Assembly: GCF_009910325.1 (NCBI RefSeq)
Contig: NZ_SUMG01000016.1
Coordinates: forward strand, 1-56,631
Length of the DNA: 56,631 nt
Origin: Isachenkonia alkalipeptolytica
Lineage (GTDB): Bacteria > Bacillota > Clostridia > Peptostreptococcales > T1SED10-28
Direction of reading: 5' to 3'
In this document: positions 7,801 to 16,242 of the stretch, one piece after another
How the letters are laid out: each line of letters starts with the position of its first letter
How positions within the stretch are numbered: position 1 is the stretch's first letter
Made by a program: the position numbers and the translations under genes
The notes under the pieces: model-generated
The model's input: the letters and a program-made list of their open reading frames with translations, nothing else
Told to the model about the DNA's origin: nothing
Databases searched by the model: none

Positions 7801-8456
7801 CCTCCTCGCAGGCTGAACTCTCCGGGGTATTCCACCCGCTCCGTACGCTCATAGCCCTGCTGAATGAAGGTCTGAAGCACGGTTTCTAAGTCCACGGTCC
7901 CTCCCACTTCAAAGGGAAGGATTAAGCTTTCAAACCGGGATTTCGGCGGGAGTTTCAACAACAGGGATTCCACCGAGAGCACCAAAGTATCCACTTCTCT
8001 TCGAAGCAGTTTTTCCAATACCTCAATTCGCCGGTTTTCCCGCTTTTTATCCGAGGCCTCCATTTCGTAGAACATGATCTCCCGGTTCTCAAACAGGGCG
8101 GCGCGTTCTCCCCGGTAAAACTTTAAATCCTCGTAGATATTTTCCGCTTCTTTTTCCGTGTAGGTGATGATCATGGTCTGCTTCGGTTTTTGGGCCTCCC
8201 CGAGGCCATAGGCCATATGGGCCTTCTGTCCGTCGGTAAGTCCCTGGAGAAGCACCGGGGTTCGCCCCTGTTCGATATGCTCCGTAAGCTCTTGAAACTT
8301 CCCGGATTTCAGCAGCGGGGCTAAAAGCAGCTCCTCTTTGATTTTTGCCGAATCTTCGGGGCTATTCTTCTCCAATTTATTCTTCTCTTTTATTTTATTG
8401 TCTTGATCCTTTTTATTGCTCTGATCCTTCGGATTCTTTTTATCCATTTTTTTCAC
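4824..8456 (-). CDS. mfd: Transcription-repair coupling factor Mfd
   Basis: Mfd removes RNA polymerase stalled at DNA damage and recruits UvrA. The 1210 residues have the full family layout: UvrB-like N-terminal domain (about 60-350), RNA-polymerase-interacting CarD-like domain near 540-600 (VGDYVVHENHGVGKYLG), helicase motor with Walker A LLCGDVGYGKTEVA near 694 and DEEQ box (VVDEEQRFG) near 795, and the C-terminal TRCF domain. A Lys/Asp/Asn-rich tail of about 40 residues precedes the conserved part. The start is uncertain: GTG at 8456 or ATG at 8447, both with weak ribosome sites. It begins three bases after the pth stop, which suggests translational coupling, in the same order as B. subtilis pth-fin-mfd; fin is absent here. 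Stop TAG. Confidence 0.97.
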   Translation of the reverse strand: MKKMDKKNPKDQSNKKDQDNKIKEKNKLEKNSPEDSAKIKEELLLAPLLKSGKFQELTEHIEQGRTPVLLQGLTDGQKAHMAYGLGEAQKPKQTMIITYTEKEAENIYEDLKFYRGERAALFENREIMFYEMEASDKKRENRRIEVLEKLLRREVDTLVLSVESLLLKLPPKSRFESLILPFEVGGTVDLETVLQTFIQQGYERTERVEYPGEFSLRGGIIDIYPLSEEDPYRIELFDDEVDSIRSFDRGTQKSVDKVEKITIYPADTLLVERENLSAVGERLKKDLQRMKKPLGEDAFENLEEKTLHLVDRLENQQDVSGLREYLPYIYDHPCCLLDYLDQDALVILDEPNRLRDRSTGRTTEFAESFQNLLEKGEVLPKQGELLFQYPEILERLQSFSLVNYSLLPKVHRDFNPKSIVNFITRQAPSFAGQMERLVKEIIRLRQKGYKTLLLPGSKDRALRLLDLLRERGVFGEFAVSPRGDIQTGEVIILEGSVSRGFEYLDHKYMILTDLEIYGVHKQKKKTKKRRDSDTETLKSYVDLNVGDYVVHENHGVGKYLGIEELDVAGVKKDYLKIKYIGTDHLYVPTDQMHLIQKYVGDDDKPPKLSKLGGAEWTKQKKKVQRAVEDIAEDLIELYAKREEAKGYSFSKDSQWQQQFEDLFPYEETPDQLKSIEEVKRDMERERPMDRLLCGDVGYGKTEVAIRAAFKTVLDGKQVAFLVPTTILAQQHFNNFKERFETFPVKVEMLSRFKSAKEQKKILEDLRAGTVDLVVGTHRILSKDLRFKDLGLLVVDEEQRFGVKHKEKLKSLKENVDVLTLTATPIPRTLHMSMIGIRDISVIEDPPEERSPVETYVTPENESLTADAVSRELEREGQVYVVYNRVDTIHSEARKVQELIPEARVEVAHGQMAEGKLEKLMMAYYHGEIDVLVCTTIIETGLDIQNVNTIIIKNADRLGLSQLYQLRGRVGRTNKQGYAYLMYERNKILSEVADKRLKAVKEFTEFGSGFKIAMRDLEIRGAGNILGAQQHGHIAAVGYDLYVKMLSEALTKQKGEAPVIEKPETLIEIPVDAYIPKDYIQNEGHKIEIYKKIVFIENLDHLYSIEEEVEDRFGDLPMVVRHLMLIAYLKALGKELNLESITGGEKGIKLKFRRDTKLNPETIGELLHRYKWILTFHGQKDFYFLYKPKEKSAYDLLKDLQEILETLQSRA

Positions 8457-8459
8457 GAC

Positions 8460-9095
8460 CTAACCGTTATACGTATTCATGGCAATATCCAGGCCTTCCG
8501 ACACAATGGTTTTCGCCGCCATGGAGGCTTTTTCAATGGTCTCCGCCACATCCCGCTTTTCCTCTTCGGCAAAGGGGGACAGAACAAAGGAGGCCAGGTC
8601 CTGGCGTTCCGGCCGACCGACGCCGATTCTTATCCTTGGAAATCCGTCATCTCCCAGCAGGCGGATGATGCTGCGCATGCCGTTGTGACTGCCGCCACTG
8701 CCTTTTTTTCTGATGCGCAGTCTTCCCGGATCCAGGTCGATGTCATCATAGATGACCACCAGGTTGTCCAGGGGAATTTTATAAAAGTTCAAAAGCTCCT
8801 GAACGGATTCTCCGCTTTTATTCATATAGGTCTGGGGCTTTACCAGCACCACTTTCTTCCCGCCGATGCGCCCCTCTCCGATTAAGGCCTTGTACTTGAT
8901 TTTTGTGATCTTAATATCGCTTTCCATGGCTAAGGTGTCCAAGGCCAAGAATCCCACGTTATGCCGGGTGGTGGCGTATTTTTTTCCCGGGTTTCCCAGG
9001 CCCACAATCACATAGGTCTCGCTGCCCTGGGCCGGGGCTTCCGGCTTCTCTTTTTCTTTTTCAATTTTACGAAATAATTCCATGATTTTTTCCAT
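8460..9095 (-). CDS. pth: Peptidyl-tRNA hydrolase
   Basis: Cleaves peptidyl-tRNA released from stalled ribosomes and recycles tRNA. The core [21 protein letters not shown] contains the catalytic-region Asn and His, with [20 protein letters not shown] and [10 protein letters not shown] further on, all diagnostic. The chosen start is ATG 9093-9095, with GAGGG seven bases upstream; it gives 211 residues with a charged N-terminal lead of about 30 residues. The frame stays open to 9263, but that extension would translate two palindromic repeats ([11 protein letters not shown] twice), so I reject it. The gene follows prs and precedes mfd as in B. subtilis (spoVC). Stop TAG overlaps the mfd leader. 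Confidence 0.95.
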   Translation of the reverse strand: MEKIMELFRKIEKEKEKPEAPAQGSETYVIVGLGNPGKKYATTRHNVGFLALDTLAMESDIKITKIKYKALIGEGRIGGKKVVLVKPQTYMNKSGESVQELLNFYKIPLDNLVVIYDDIDLDPGRLRIRKKGSGGSHNGMRSIIRLLGDDGFPRIRIGVGRPERQDLASFVLSPFAEEEKRDVAETIEKASMAAKTIVSEGLDIAMNTYNG

Positions 9096-9114
9096 CGACG
9101 ATCCCTCGCTTTTT

Positions 9115-9143
9115 TGTACCAGGGGGTCGGACCCGGTGGTACA
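9115..9143. repeat. 29-bp palindromic repeat, family 2, copy 1 (pth leader)
   Basis: TGTACCAGGGGGTC, one central base, GACCCGGTGGTACA. Arms mispair at two positions. It is repeated 36 bp further on and lies in the mRNA leader just upstream of pth. Confidence 0.8.
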
Positions 9144-9150
9144 CTTTTTT

Positions 9151-9179
9151 TGTACCAGGGGGTCGGACCCGGTGGTACA
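9151..9179. repeat. 29-bp palindromic repeat, family 2, copy 2 (pth leader)
   Basis: Identical to the copy at 9115-9143, including the two arm mismatches, so the pair arose by local duplication. Confidence 0.8.
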
Positions 9180-9189
9180 CTTTTTGTTT

Positions 9190-9234
9190 TTTGCAAAAGA
9201 CATCTTTGCAAAAGACCTCTTTGCAAAAAACAGA
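9190..9234. repeat. Three tandem 15-bp repeats in the prs-pth gap
   Basis: Three units of TTTGCAAAAGACATC with few changes stand end to end. They are followed by an eight-pair hairpin (GGGCAGAT / ATCTGCCC, 9239-9260) that could stop or stabilise the prs transcript; no clear T-run follows on the minus strand. Confidence 0.65.
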
Positions 9235-9353
9235 TGTAAGGGCAGATTATCCCATCTGCCCATCCATCTTATTGATTTTGTCTTCCGGTTGTAGCTTTCC
9301 GCGGTCTTATGATCGCGGCTTTCCGCCCCGGCTTTTCCTTCCGGTGCCTGCCT

Positions 9354-10301
9354 TTAGTCAAACAGCTTGGATACGGACTTATTGTCGTGAATTCTTCGAA
9401 TGGCTTTGCCGAAGATTTTGGATACGGATACGGAGCTGATCTTCGCCGACTGCTTCTCTTTTCCAAGAGGCACGGTGTCGGTGACCACCAATTTTTCAAT
9501 GGAGGAACTGTTGATCCGCTCAATGGCCGGTCCGGAAAGAATCGGGTGGGTACAACAAGCCTGTACGGATTTCGCTCCGAACTCCTTTAAGGCGTTGGCG
9601 GCCTGGGTAATGGTTCCCGCGGTGTCAATCAAGTCGTCGACGATGATTACGTTTTTCCCTTCGATCTCTCCGATGATGTTCATCACTTCCGATACGTTGA
9701 CCTTGGGTCGTCGTTTATCGATGATGGCAATAGGAGCGTCCATCAGGTTGGCGAAGTTTCTCGCCCGGGTTACGCTTCCCATATCCGGGGATACGATGAC
9801 CAGGTCTTCCATGTTCTGCTTTTTAAAGTACTCCGCTAAAATCGGCACCCCTAACAGGTGATCCACGGGAATGTCAAAATACCCCTGAATCTGAGAGGCG
9901 TGAAGGTCCATGCTGAGCACCCGGTCGGCGCCGGCTTCGGTCAACAGGTTGGCCACAAGCTTAGCGGTGATCGGATCCCGGGCCTTGGCTTTCCGGTCCT
10001 GGCGGGCATAGCCGTAGTAAGGAAGGACGGCGGTAATTCTTCCGGCGGAGGCCCGTCGAAGGGCATCAATCATAATCAAGAGCTCCATGATGTTATCGTT
10101 TACCGGGGGATTGGTGGACTGTACCACAAACACGTCTACCCCGCGGACGGTCTCTTTAATATTTACGTAGATCTCTCCATCACTGAAGGTGGAAACGTAG
10201 GCGTTTCCTAGGGTTACCCCTGCAAATTCCGCAATTTTTTCTGCTAATTCCGGATTGGAGTTCCCTGTAAAAACTTTAATTTCAGTACCGGCGGTGTTCA
10301 T
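9354..10301 (-). CDS. prs: Ribose-phosphate pyrophosphokinase
   Basis: Makes PRPP from ribose 5-phosphate and ATP for purine, pyrimidine, NAD, His and Trp synthesis. It has 315 residues, the usual length for class I enzymes. The ATP/flexible-loop region ([20 protein letters not shown]), the metal-site [19 protein letters not shown] and the PRPP loop [14 protein letters not shown] are all present. It starts two bases before the glmU stop region ends (glmU stop 10304-10306 lies just upstream), so prs and glmU form one transcript as in B. subtilis (gcaD-prs). Product PRPP is also the ligand of PurR encoded nearby. Confidence 0.98.
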   Translation of the reverse strand: MNTAGTEIKVFTGNSNPELAEKIAEFAGVTLGNAYVSTFSDGEIYVNIKETVRGVDVFVVQSTNPPVNDNIMELLIMIDALRRASAGRITAVLPYYGYARQDRKAKARDPITAKLVANLLTEAGADRVLSMDLHASQIQGYFDIPVDHLLGVPILAEYFKKQNMEDLVIVSPDMGSVTRARNFANLMDAPIAIIDKRRPKVNVSEVMNIIGEIEGKNVIIVDDLIDTAGTITQAANALKEFGAKSVQACCTHPILSGPAIERINSSSIEKLVVTDTVPLGKEKQSAKISSVSVSKIFGKAIRRIHDNKSVSKLFD

Positions 10302-10303
10302 TA

Positions 10304-11683
10304 TTACAATTCCTCCTTAAGGTTTTTAAATTTTTTCTTAACCCAACCATCTATATTATGCTGCTCTCCCCGTTCTATGGCAAGAGCGCCCTTGGGTACT
10401 TCCTTGGTAATATTGGATCCGCAGGCAATGTAGCCGTATTCCTCCACGGTAACCGGAGCTACCAGATTGGAGTTGCTGCCCACAAAGGCATGATCCTTGA
10501 CGGTGCTTCGGTGTTTACTTTGACCGTCGTAGTTCACAAAGATTACGCCGCAGCCGATGTTGACGTGTTTTCCGATGTCGGCGTCGCCGATATAGGCCAG
10601 GTGGGAGGCTTTCGAATCGTCTCCGATGACGGAGTTTTTCACTTCCACAAAATCCCCGATCTTCACCCGTTTTCCCAGGGTACTCTTGGGTCGGAGATAG
10701 GCGTAGGGCCCGATGATGGATCCCGCTCCCACAATGGAGTCTTTGATCGTGGAATTTTCCACGGTCACCTTATCATCCACTTGGCTGTTCTCGATGACGG
10801 TATTGGCCTTTAAGGTCACTTCCTCCCCGATGACGGTTTTTCCCTTTAGCATCACGCCGGGCTCAATGACGGTGTCCTGACCGATGAGGACTTCCTCTTC
10901 AATATAAGTATTTTCCGGATTGATTACGGTGACCCCGTTTTCCATATGTTTTTCGACGATCCGCCGGTTCATGATCTTTTGCACTTCCGCCAGCTGTACC
11001 CGGGAATTGACCGCCATGATATCCTCGTAGTCGTCGGTGATATAGGCTCCGACTTTTTTGCCTTCTTTTCTCAGAATCCCCAGGATATCGGTTAAGTAAT
11101 ACTCTCCCTGAGCGTTGTCGTTATTCAGTTTCGGCAGGGTGTTTTTCAGTTCCTTAGAGTCGAAGCAGTAGATGCCGGAGTTGATCTCTTTGATTTGGCG
11201 CTCTTCATCCCTTGCATCCCGCTCTTCCACGATGCCCTCTAAGAGGCCTTCTTCGTCCCGGACAATCCTGCCGTAGCCAAAGGGTTCTTCCAGCTCCGCG
11301 GTAAGGACCGTGGCCTGATGGCCTTCCCGGCTGTGATAGGCCATCAGTTTATCCAAGGTTTCCCCTCGAATCAGGGGGGCGTCTCCGTAGAGTACTAGGG
11401 TAATGCCCTCCTCCTGGATTTCATCCACGGCCACCATCACCGCATGACCGGTACCCAGCTGCTCTTTTTGCACCACGGTGCCCACGTTTTGGGGGAGGCT
11501 TTCCCGGACCATATCCGCTCCTCTGCCGATCACCACCGTACTTTGATCCACTAAAGATTTTCGTCCGTTGTCTAAGACATGCTGAAGCATGGACTTTCCT
11601 GAAACCTTATGAAGAACCTTCGGGATTTTGGATTTCATTCTGGTTCCCTGTCCTGCTGCTAAGATAATTGCTTGTATCGCCAT
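10304..11683 (-). CDS. glmU: Bifunctional UDP-GlcNAc pyrophosphorylase / glucosamine-1-phosphate acetyltransferase
   Basis: Makes UDP-N-acetylglucosamine, the first dedicated cell-wall precursor. The N-terminal nucleotidyltransferase half has the signature [20 protein letters not shown] and VLYGDAPLI; the C-terminal half is a left-handed beta helix of hexapeptide repeats with the acetyltransferase region [26 protein letters not shown] and NVNYDG-type ([10 protein letters not shown]). ATG 11681-11683 is chosen over a GTG three codons upstream because a GAGGTG ribosome site lies at the right distance. Length 459 residues is normal. Upstream is a 300-bp pyrimidine-rich gap to spoVG. Confidence 0.97.
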   Translation of the reverse strand: MAIQAIILAAGQGTRMKSKIPKVLHKVSGKSMLQHVLDNGRKSLVDQSTVVIGRGADMVRESLPQNVGTVVQKEQLGTGHAVMVAVDEIQEEGITLVLYGDAPLIRGETLDKLMAYHSREGHQATVLTAELEEPFGYGRIVRDEEGLLEGIVEERDARDEERQIKEINSGIYCFDSKELKNTLPKLNNDNAQGEYYLTDILGILRKEGKKVGAYITDDYEDIMAVNSRVQLAEVQKIMNRRIVEKHMENGVTVINPENTYIEEEVLIGQDTVIEPGVMLKGKTVIGEEVTLKANTVIENSQVDDKVTVENSTIKDSIVGAGSIIGPYAYLRPKSTLGKRVKIGDFVEVKNSVIGDDSKASHLAYIGDADIGKHVNIGCGVIFVNYDGQSKHRSTVKDHAFVGSNSNLVAPVTVEEYGYIACGSNITKEVPKGALAIERGEQHNIDGWVKKKFKNLKEEL

Positions 11684-11699
11684 TTCTTTCACCTCGTAA

Positions 11700-12002
11700 T
11701 TTTCATTTTAATTTATTCTTGCTCTTTTCCTGAGCTGTTCTTTCCTAAGCTGTTCTTTTTCTCAGCCGCTTGCTTTTTTCCTTTGACGCTTGTTTTATTG
11801 TTTTATTGTTTTATTTTTTATTCCCTTACCACCTGCATCAATATCCTGTTTTCTACTTTCTTTTATCGATTGTATTTTTAAGATTTTTCTTGCGTTTTTT
11901 CTTAGGGTTTTTCGGTTATTCAGTTTTTCCTCATCCCGTACTAGTCTATTACATTTTATCAAATTAATGAAGGGTTTTGCAGAAAAAAAGCAAAAAAGAA
12001 AA
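11700..12002. other. Pyrimidine-rich gap between spoVG terminator and glmU
   Basis: The plus strand is T-rich with slippage-like runs (TTTTATTGTTTTATTG, CTTTCCTAAGCTGTTC). Apart from the spoVG terminator at its right edge I see no gene and no convincing promoter, though the glmU-prs-pth-mfd promoter should lie here. Confidence 0.4.
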
Positions 12003-12024
12003 AAGAAAGCCCTAAGGCTTTCTT
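12003..12024 (-). terminator. spoVG terminator
   Basis: Nine-pair stem (AAGAAAGCC / GGCTTTCTT) beginning inside the spoVG stop codon and followed on the minus strand by a T-rich run. It separates spoVG from glmU. Confidence 0.8.
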
Positions 12025-12355
12025 ATTCCGGTATTTCCTCCGTGGATTCTTCCTCGGATCCCATGGCCTCGGCCTTGGCTTCGGCTTCCGCGGCTTCCTG
12101 GGCTTCCAATTCTTCATACCGTTCGAAAATGGCTTCCTGAATCATTCCCCGGGTGTCCGAATTGATTGGGTGTGCAATATCCCGAAAGTCCCCTTCTCCC
12201 ATTTTCCGACTGGGCATTGCGATGAAGGGACCGTTCTGTCCTTCGATAATTTTGATGTCATGTACTACGAACTGATCATCAAAGGTCACCGAAACCACAG
12301 CCTTCATCTTCCCCTCTGAGGTAATTTTCCGAATCCGTACATCTGTTACTTTCAT
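12023..12355 (-). CDS. spoVG: SpoVG, septation/sporulation regulator
   Basis: Small RNA/DNA-binding regulator acting at cell division and sporulation. The chain of 110 residues begins [11 protein letters not shown] and has the family motifs [29 protein letters not shown] and [18 protein letters not shown]. The conserved start (12353-12355) has AAGGTGG upstream and is preferred over a Met eight codons earlier. The C-terminal Glu-rich tail is longer than the B. subtilis protein. It is transcribed alone from a sigma-H-type promoter and ends at its own terminator. Confidence 0.96.
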   Translation of the reverse strand: MKVTDVRIRKITSEGKMKAVVSVTFDDQFVVHDIKIIEGQNGPFIAMPSRKMGEGDFRDIAHPINSDTRGMIQEAIFERYEELEAQEAAEAEAKAEAMGSEEESTEEIPE

Positions 12356-12433
12356 CCTTTTACCACCTTCCTTATGCAAAAATATTTTTGAGATGAATAT
12401 GGATTAAGACAAAAATTTACCATATACCTAAGT

Positions 12434-12460
12434 ATTCTACATAAATCAGGAAATTCCTTC
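12434..12460 (-). promoter_or_regulatory. Sigma-H-type promoter of spoVG
   Basis: Minus strand GAAGGAATT (12460-12452), 11 bases, GTAGAAT (12440-12434). This fits the B. subtilis sigma-H pattern (RnAGGAwWW, 11-12 bases, RnnGAAT) at every defined position. B. subtilis spoVG is a classic sigma-H gene. Confidence 0.75.
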
Positions 12461-12639
12461 TTCCTTTGCGAAGTTTTCTGAATTATTTCGTTTTTTCTTT
12501 TTTTCTCCTGTTTCTTTTTCTGAATTCGGGGTAATAATAATTAATAACTAATAATTTTTATCATTCTGACAGTTCTCCGGTAAACCTGTCTTTCTCAGGT
12601 ATCGGAGATTCGAAGCGTTTTTCAAAGGAGGTGTAACCT

Positions 12640-13062
12640 GTGGCAGATCCTAAAGAGCAATCCGTCCACGAAGAACAAGATCATGCATCCTCAGCGCAGG
12701 ATTCCAATGTACGGGAAATCAATACCGGCAACAAACAGCAGGAGGAAAGTACCACCTACACTCAAGAGGACATCGAAAAGAACAAAGCGATCGCCGCTTT
12801 AGCCTATTTAATTTTCTTTTTGCCCTTACTGGCTGCGCAAGATTCATCCTATGCCCGATTCCATGCAAATCAAGGACTTTTACTGTTCATTCTGGGTTTT
12901 GGCGGCAATACGATCCTAACCATCATTCCGATCCTCGGATGGATTATAATTCCTTTTTTCTCCCTGTTTGTGATCATTCTGGGGGTAATGGGTATTTTAA
13001 ATGCGATCAACGGGAAGGCCAAAGACCTGCCCCTTATCGGTCAGTATCGTATTTTGAAGTAA
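12640..13062 (+). CDS. DUF4870-like small membrane protein
   Basis: Protein of 140 residues with a hydrophilic, Gln/Glu-rich N-terminal 48 residues, then a DUF4870/Tic20-like membrane part: helix near 50-65 (AIAALAYLIFFLPLL), the loop YARFHANQGLL typical of the family, and two further helices to residue 122. Function of the family is unknown. Start is GTG with a perfect AAAGGAGGT upstream. It is a single gene, divergent from spoVG and convergent with purR. Confidence 0.75.
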   Translation: MADPKEQSVHEEQDHASSAQDSNVREINTGNKQQEESTTYTQEDIEKNKAIAALAYLIFFLPLLAAQDSSYARFHANQGLLLFILGFGGNTILTIIPILGWIIIPFFSLFVIILGVMGILNAINGKAKDLPLIGQYRILK

Positions 13063-13233
13063 GTTTACCCTAAAGACGTGGGCCCGGAAGTTGGACTCTA
13101 AAATTAAACTCGAAGGTTGAACTCGAAAGTTGGACTCGATAAACCACCCCTAAGGAAGATGTTCCTAAACATTATGATTCCGAGACCAAGCCCCTAACCT
13201 CCCTTTTCCTCCGGCTTGGTTGACCTTACTGAA

Positions 13234-13278
13234 AATCCCCGGAAATTGCGGTTATTTCGCCGCAGTTTTCCCGGGGAT
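13234..13278 (+). terminator. Terminator after the DUF4870-like gene
   Basis: Long stem (AATCCCCGGAAA with TTTCCCGGGGATT, inner GCGG/CCGC) followed by a T-run starting at 13291. Confidence 0.65.
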
Positions 13279-13342
13279 TATTTATCGTGGTTTTTTTGAT
13301 TCCGTCCACTTCTTTTACTGTCCTTACTGCTGTTCATTATTA

Positions 13343-13536
13343 CTGTCCCTGATACTATCCCTGCTACTGTCCCTGATATTGTCTCTGATACTGTCTCTGA
13401 TACTGTCCCTGATACTGTCTCTGGTACTATCCCAATTGCTTTGTCTATTCCTAGTGCTATTTCCTAGTCCTATTCCTAGCCCTATTCCTAGCCCTATTCC
13501 TAGCCCTATTCCCTAGTCCTATTCCTAGTCTTAATA
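13343..13536. repeat. Two 12-bp tandem repeat tracts next to the purR end
   Basis: About eight units of CTGTCCCTGATA (13343-13436) and then about seven of CTATTCCTAGCC (13463-13536). Open frames across them are repeat artefacts. The rest of the gap (13063-13230) shows imperfect repeats of AAGTTGGACTCGA and no gene. Confidence 0.8.
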
Positions 13537-13542
13537 CTACCC

Positions 13543-14412
13543 CTATTCCTGTGCCTCCAATTCCTCCGGTAGTTGATCTTCCGGCTGCCCCTCTTCTTCA
13601 AAGACCCGGGGATTGGGATAGATTTTCACCTCTCCCCTCTCCTCGATCACCTCTTCTAAAATCAACAGGGGGATATAATCCTTTACCCTTTTCTCCACGG
13701 GGGTAGTGGTCTCCACCAGGACGCCGATGCTCAACACTTCCGCCTCAAACTCCTTCATCATATCCTTCATGCCCTTGGCGGTGCCGCCGCCCTTCATAAA
13801 GTCATCGATGATCACGACCTTGGCCTTCGGCTTCATGGCTCGCCTGGAAAGGCTCATACGCTCAATCTTTCCCGTAGATCCGGAAATGTAGTTGATGCTT
13901 ACGGTGGATCCGTCGGTGACTTTGCTCTCCCTTCGAATAATGACCAGGGGTTTGTTGAGGGCCCTTGCGGTCATAAAGGCCAGGGGGATGCCCTTGGTTT
14001 CCACGGTAACCACATAGTCGGGCTCCATCTTTTCAAATTTCGTGGCAAAAATATTCGCCACCCCCTCCACCAGCCTGGTGGAATACATAATATCCGGCAT
14101 GTACAAAAATCCCCCGGAAATGATCCGGTCGGGCTCCTTTAATTTTTCCGCAATTTCCTCTAAAATTCTTCGGGTATACTCCTTGGAGGCTTCAGGGATA
14201 TATTTCACCCCGCCGGCGGCCCCGGCCACGGTTTTGATTCTTCCCTCCCGGGCTTTTTCCAAGGCATTCTTGATGATCACCATATCCTCGCTGATACTGG
14301 ATTTTGCTGCGTTTAACCGCTGGGAAAAATGGCTTAAGGTAAGAATTTCATTAGGGTGTTCCAACAATTCCTTCATAATGCGGCTCACTCGTTCACTTCG
14401 CTTAAATTTCAT
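13543..14412 (-). CDS. purR: Purine operon repressor PurR
   Basis: PRPP-responsive repressor of purine genes in Firmicutes. The 289 residues comprise a winged-helix N-terminus (FKRSERVSRIMKELLEHP) and a phosphoribosyltransferase-like effector domain with the PRPP loop VVIIDDFMKGGGTAKGM. Length and layout match B. subtilis PurR apart from a Glu/Pro-rich C-terminal tail. A good AGGAGG site precedes the start. It lies divergent from murC and close to prs, which supplies PRPP. The stop is TAG, followed directly by the 12-bp repeat tract. Confidence 0.97.
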   Translation of the reverse strand: MKFKRSERVSRIMKELLEHPNEILTLSHFSQRLNAAKSSISEDMVIIKNALEKAREGRIKTVAGAAGGVKYIPEASKEYTRRILEEIAEKLKEPDRIISGGFLYMPDIMYSTRLVEGVANIFATKFEKMEPDYVVTVETKGIPLAFMTARALNKPLVIIRRESKVTDGSTVSINYISGSTGKIERMSLSRRAMKPKAKVVIIDDFMKGGGTAKGMKDMMKEFEAEVLSIGVLVETTTPVEKRVKDYIPLLILEEVIEERGEVKIYPNPRVFEEEGQPEDQLPEELEAQE

Positions 14413-14559
14413 TCCTGCCTCCTTAAATCCGAATGTTTTCTACGTTGAATTCCATTTTATTCGTTTCTTTATAAAAAAGCAACCGCTTCCTTGGATATTT
14501 TTAGGTTTTTCATTTTCCGATTTTATGGTATCATACAGTAAGACCGGTGCAGGAAAGGG

Positions 14560-14606
14560 CCGGTACACGAAGTAAGAAAACTACCGGTACACGAAGTAAG
14601 AAAACT
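14560..14606. repeat. Two direct 23-bp repeats in the murC leader
   Basis: CCGGTACACGAAGTAAGAAA-ACT occurs at 14560-14582 and 14584-14606 with a 24-bp period, ending just before the murC ribosome site. The gap 14413-14559 otherwise holds A/T-rich promoter-like sequence without a clear consensus. Confidence 0.8.
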
Positions 14607-14620
14607 AAAGGAGCGAAATT

Positions 14621-16006
14621 ATGAAATTTGAATTGGACCATAACGTTAATCATATACATTTAATCGGGATCGGAGGCATCAGCATGAGCGGCATCGCAGA
14701 GATCCTGCTAAAAGAAGGGTTTCAGGTCTCGGGCTCGGATGTGGCCGCCACACCGATCACGGAAAGATTAAAAGCCAAAGGGGCCCGAATCGACTTCGGC
14801 CATCATGGCACCCTGGTGGAGGATGCGGACCTGATCGTCTACTCCGCCGCCATCAAAGGAGATAACCCGGAAAGAGTGCTGGGACAAAAGTCTAACATCC
14901 CTGAAATCGACCGGGCGAAAATGCTGGGAAAGATTATGAAAAGCTATCCCTATGCCATTGCCATTGCTGGATCCCACGGAAAAACCACCACCACCTCGTT
15001 TATCTCCCTGCTCTTGGAGTATTCGGATTTGGATCCCACCATTATGGTGGGCGGGAATTTGGCGGAAATCGGGGGCAATATCAAAATCGGCAACAGCGAC
15101 TATTTTGTTACGGAGGCCTGTGAGTACTATGAAAGTTTTCTGCAGTTCCAACCGAAAATCGGTGTGCTTTTGAATATCGACAAGGATCATCTGGATTATT
15201 TCCAGGACATGGATCATATCATCCGGGCCTTCAAGGGTTTTGCGGAGCTGGTTCCACCGGAGGGGCATTTAATCGCCTTTAACGACAATGAACACATTCG
15301 AGGGATTCTCCCGGATATCCACTGCCAAAAGGTTACCTACGGCCTTCGGGAGGACTCGGACTTCACAGCGGAAAACGTGGTCTATAACGATTTGGCCCAC
15401 CCCTCCTTTGATCTTTACTATCAAGGAAAGAATCTCGGCCCGATCACTCTGCAAATCCCCGGTATGCATAATGTATACAACGCCTTGGCCGCCATTGCCA
15501 CGGCCTTTGTCCTTGGCATTCCCCTGGAGGATATCCAAAAGAACATCACTCGTTTCAAAGGGATTCACCGCCGTTTTGATGTGCTGGGAAAAGTAAAAGG
15601 AGCCACCATCGTGGATGATTATGCCCACCACCCGGCGGAAATCGAGGCCACCCTGGAGGCGGTTCGAAACTATAAACACCGCAAGGTTTGGTGTGTGTTT
15701 CAGCCCCATACCTTCAGCCGCACTAAGGCCCTTCTCGATGATTTTTCCAAGGCCTTCGCCTTAGCGGATCACGTAATCCTCGCTGACATCTACGCCGCCC
15801 GGGAAAAAGACGACGGCGTCGTCAGCAGCGAAAGCCTGCTGGCTTTAATGGAGAATCATCCCGATACCTACTATCTCAAAAGCTTCGAAGAAATCCGGGA
15901 CTTTCTCTACCCCCGGATCCAGGCCGAGGACATCGTCCTCACCATGGGCGCCGGGGACGTATACCGCATCGGAGAAATGCTTCTCGACCTGAACAACCGC
16001 AAATGA
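14621..16006 (+). CDS. murC: UDP-N-acetylmuramate--L-alanine ligase
   Basis: Adds L-alanine to UDP-MurNAc in peptidoglycan synthesis. It has 461 residues with the Mur ligase layout: Rossmann-like N-terminus (HLIGIGGISMSGIAEILL), ATP loop AGSHGKTTTTS near 111-121, a central ligase domain with NIDKDHLDYF, and the C-terminal domain starting at YAHHPAEIEATL. AAGGAG lies upstream at good distance. The TGA stop is formed by a 29-bp palindromic repeat that continues past the gene. It is convergent with the transglutaminase gene. Confidence 0.97.
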   Translation: MKFELDHNVNHIHLIGIGGISMSGIAEILLKEGFQVSGSDVAATPITERLKAKGARIDFGHHGTLVEDADLIVYSAAIKGDNPERVLGQKSNIPEIDRAKMLGKIMKSYPYAIAIAGSHGKTTTTSFISLLLEYSDLDPTIMVGGNLAEIGGNIKIGNSDYFVTEACEYYESFLQFQPKIGVLLNIDKDHLDYFQDMDHIIRAFKGFAELVPPEGHLIAFNDNEHIRGILPDIHCQKVTYGLREDSDFTAENVVYNDLAHPSFDLYYQGKNLGPITLQIPGMHNVYNALAAIATAFVLGIPLEDIQKNITRFKGIHRRFDVLGKVKGATIVDDYAHHPAEIEATLEAVRNYKHRKVWCVFQPHTFSRTKALLDDFSKAFALADHVILADIYAAREKDDGVVSSESLLALMENHPDTYYLKSFEEIRDFLYPRIQAEDIVLTMGAGDVYRIGEMLLDLNNRK

Positions 16007-16030
16007 CAGCGGGACGGAGTTTTTGTCATC
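16003..16030. repeat. Palindromic repeat, family 1, copy at murC stop
   Basis: ATGACA, core GCGGGACGGAGTTTT, TGTCAT; includes the murC stop codon. Confidence 0.8.
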
Positions 16031-16141
16031 TCCGCCAAACCCGTCTTTTTACAGGGATTGCTAGCAATTATTCTTCGCTTTAACAGAATCCGCAGGAAAC
16101 AAGAAGAGATTTTCGGATTTGACAATGGATTAACGTAAAAA

Positions 16142-16170
16142 TGTACCAAGGGGTCCGACCCCCTGGTACA
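16142..16170. repeat. 29-bp palindromic repeat, family 2, murC-transglutaminase gap
   Basis: TGTACCAAGGGGTC, central base, GACCCCCTGGTACA, flanked by A-run and T-run so that it can act as a terminator in either direction. The rest of the gap (16031-16213) shows nothing else. Confidence 0.8.
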
Positions 16171-16213
16171 TTTTTTTCGTTTAACTCTTCGTTTAACTCG
16201 ACGGTATCAAAAA

Positions 16214-16242
16214 GATGACAAAAAGTCCGTCCCGCTGTCATC
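16214..16242. repeat. Palindromic repeat, family 1, copy at transglutaminase stop
   Basis: Inverted relative to the copy at 16003: GATGACA, AAAAGTCCGTCCCGC, TGTCATC. The TGA stop of the transglutaminase gene (complement of 16238-16240) lies in it. Confidence 0.8.

Noticed and set aside
9096-9263. N-terminal extension of peptidyl-tRNA hydrolase
   Set aside because: It would only translate two palindromic repeats and a 15-bp repeat; a good start with ribosome site exists at 9095.
13220-13516. Hydrophobic Leu/Ser-repeat protein on the plus strand
   Set aside because: The frame is a by-product of 12-bp tandem repeats and has no ribosome site.
14425-14437. PurBox upstream of purR
   Set aside because: AAATCCGAATGTT has two mismatches to the consensus and no second inverted box at the usual distance.
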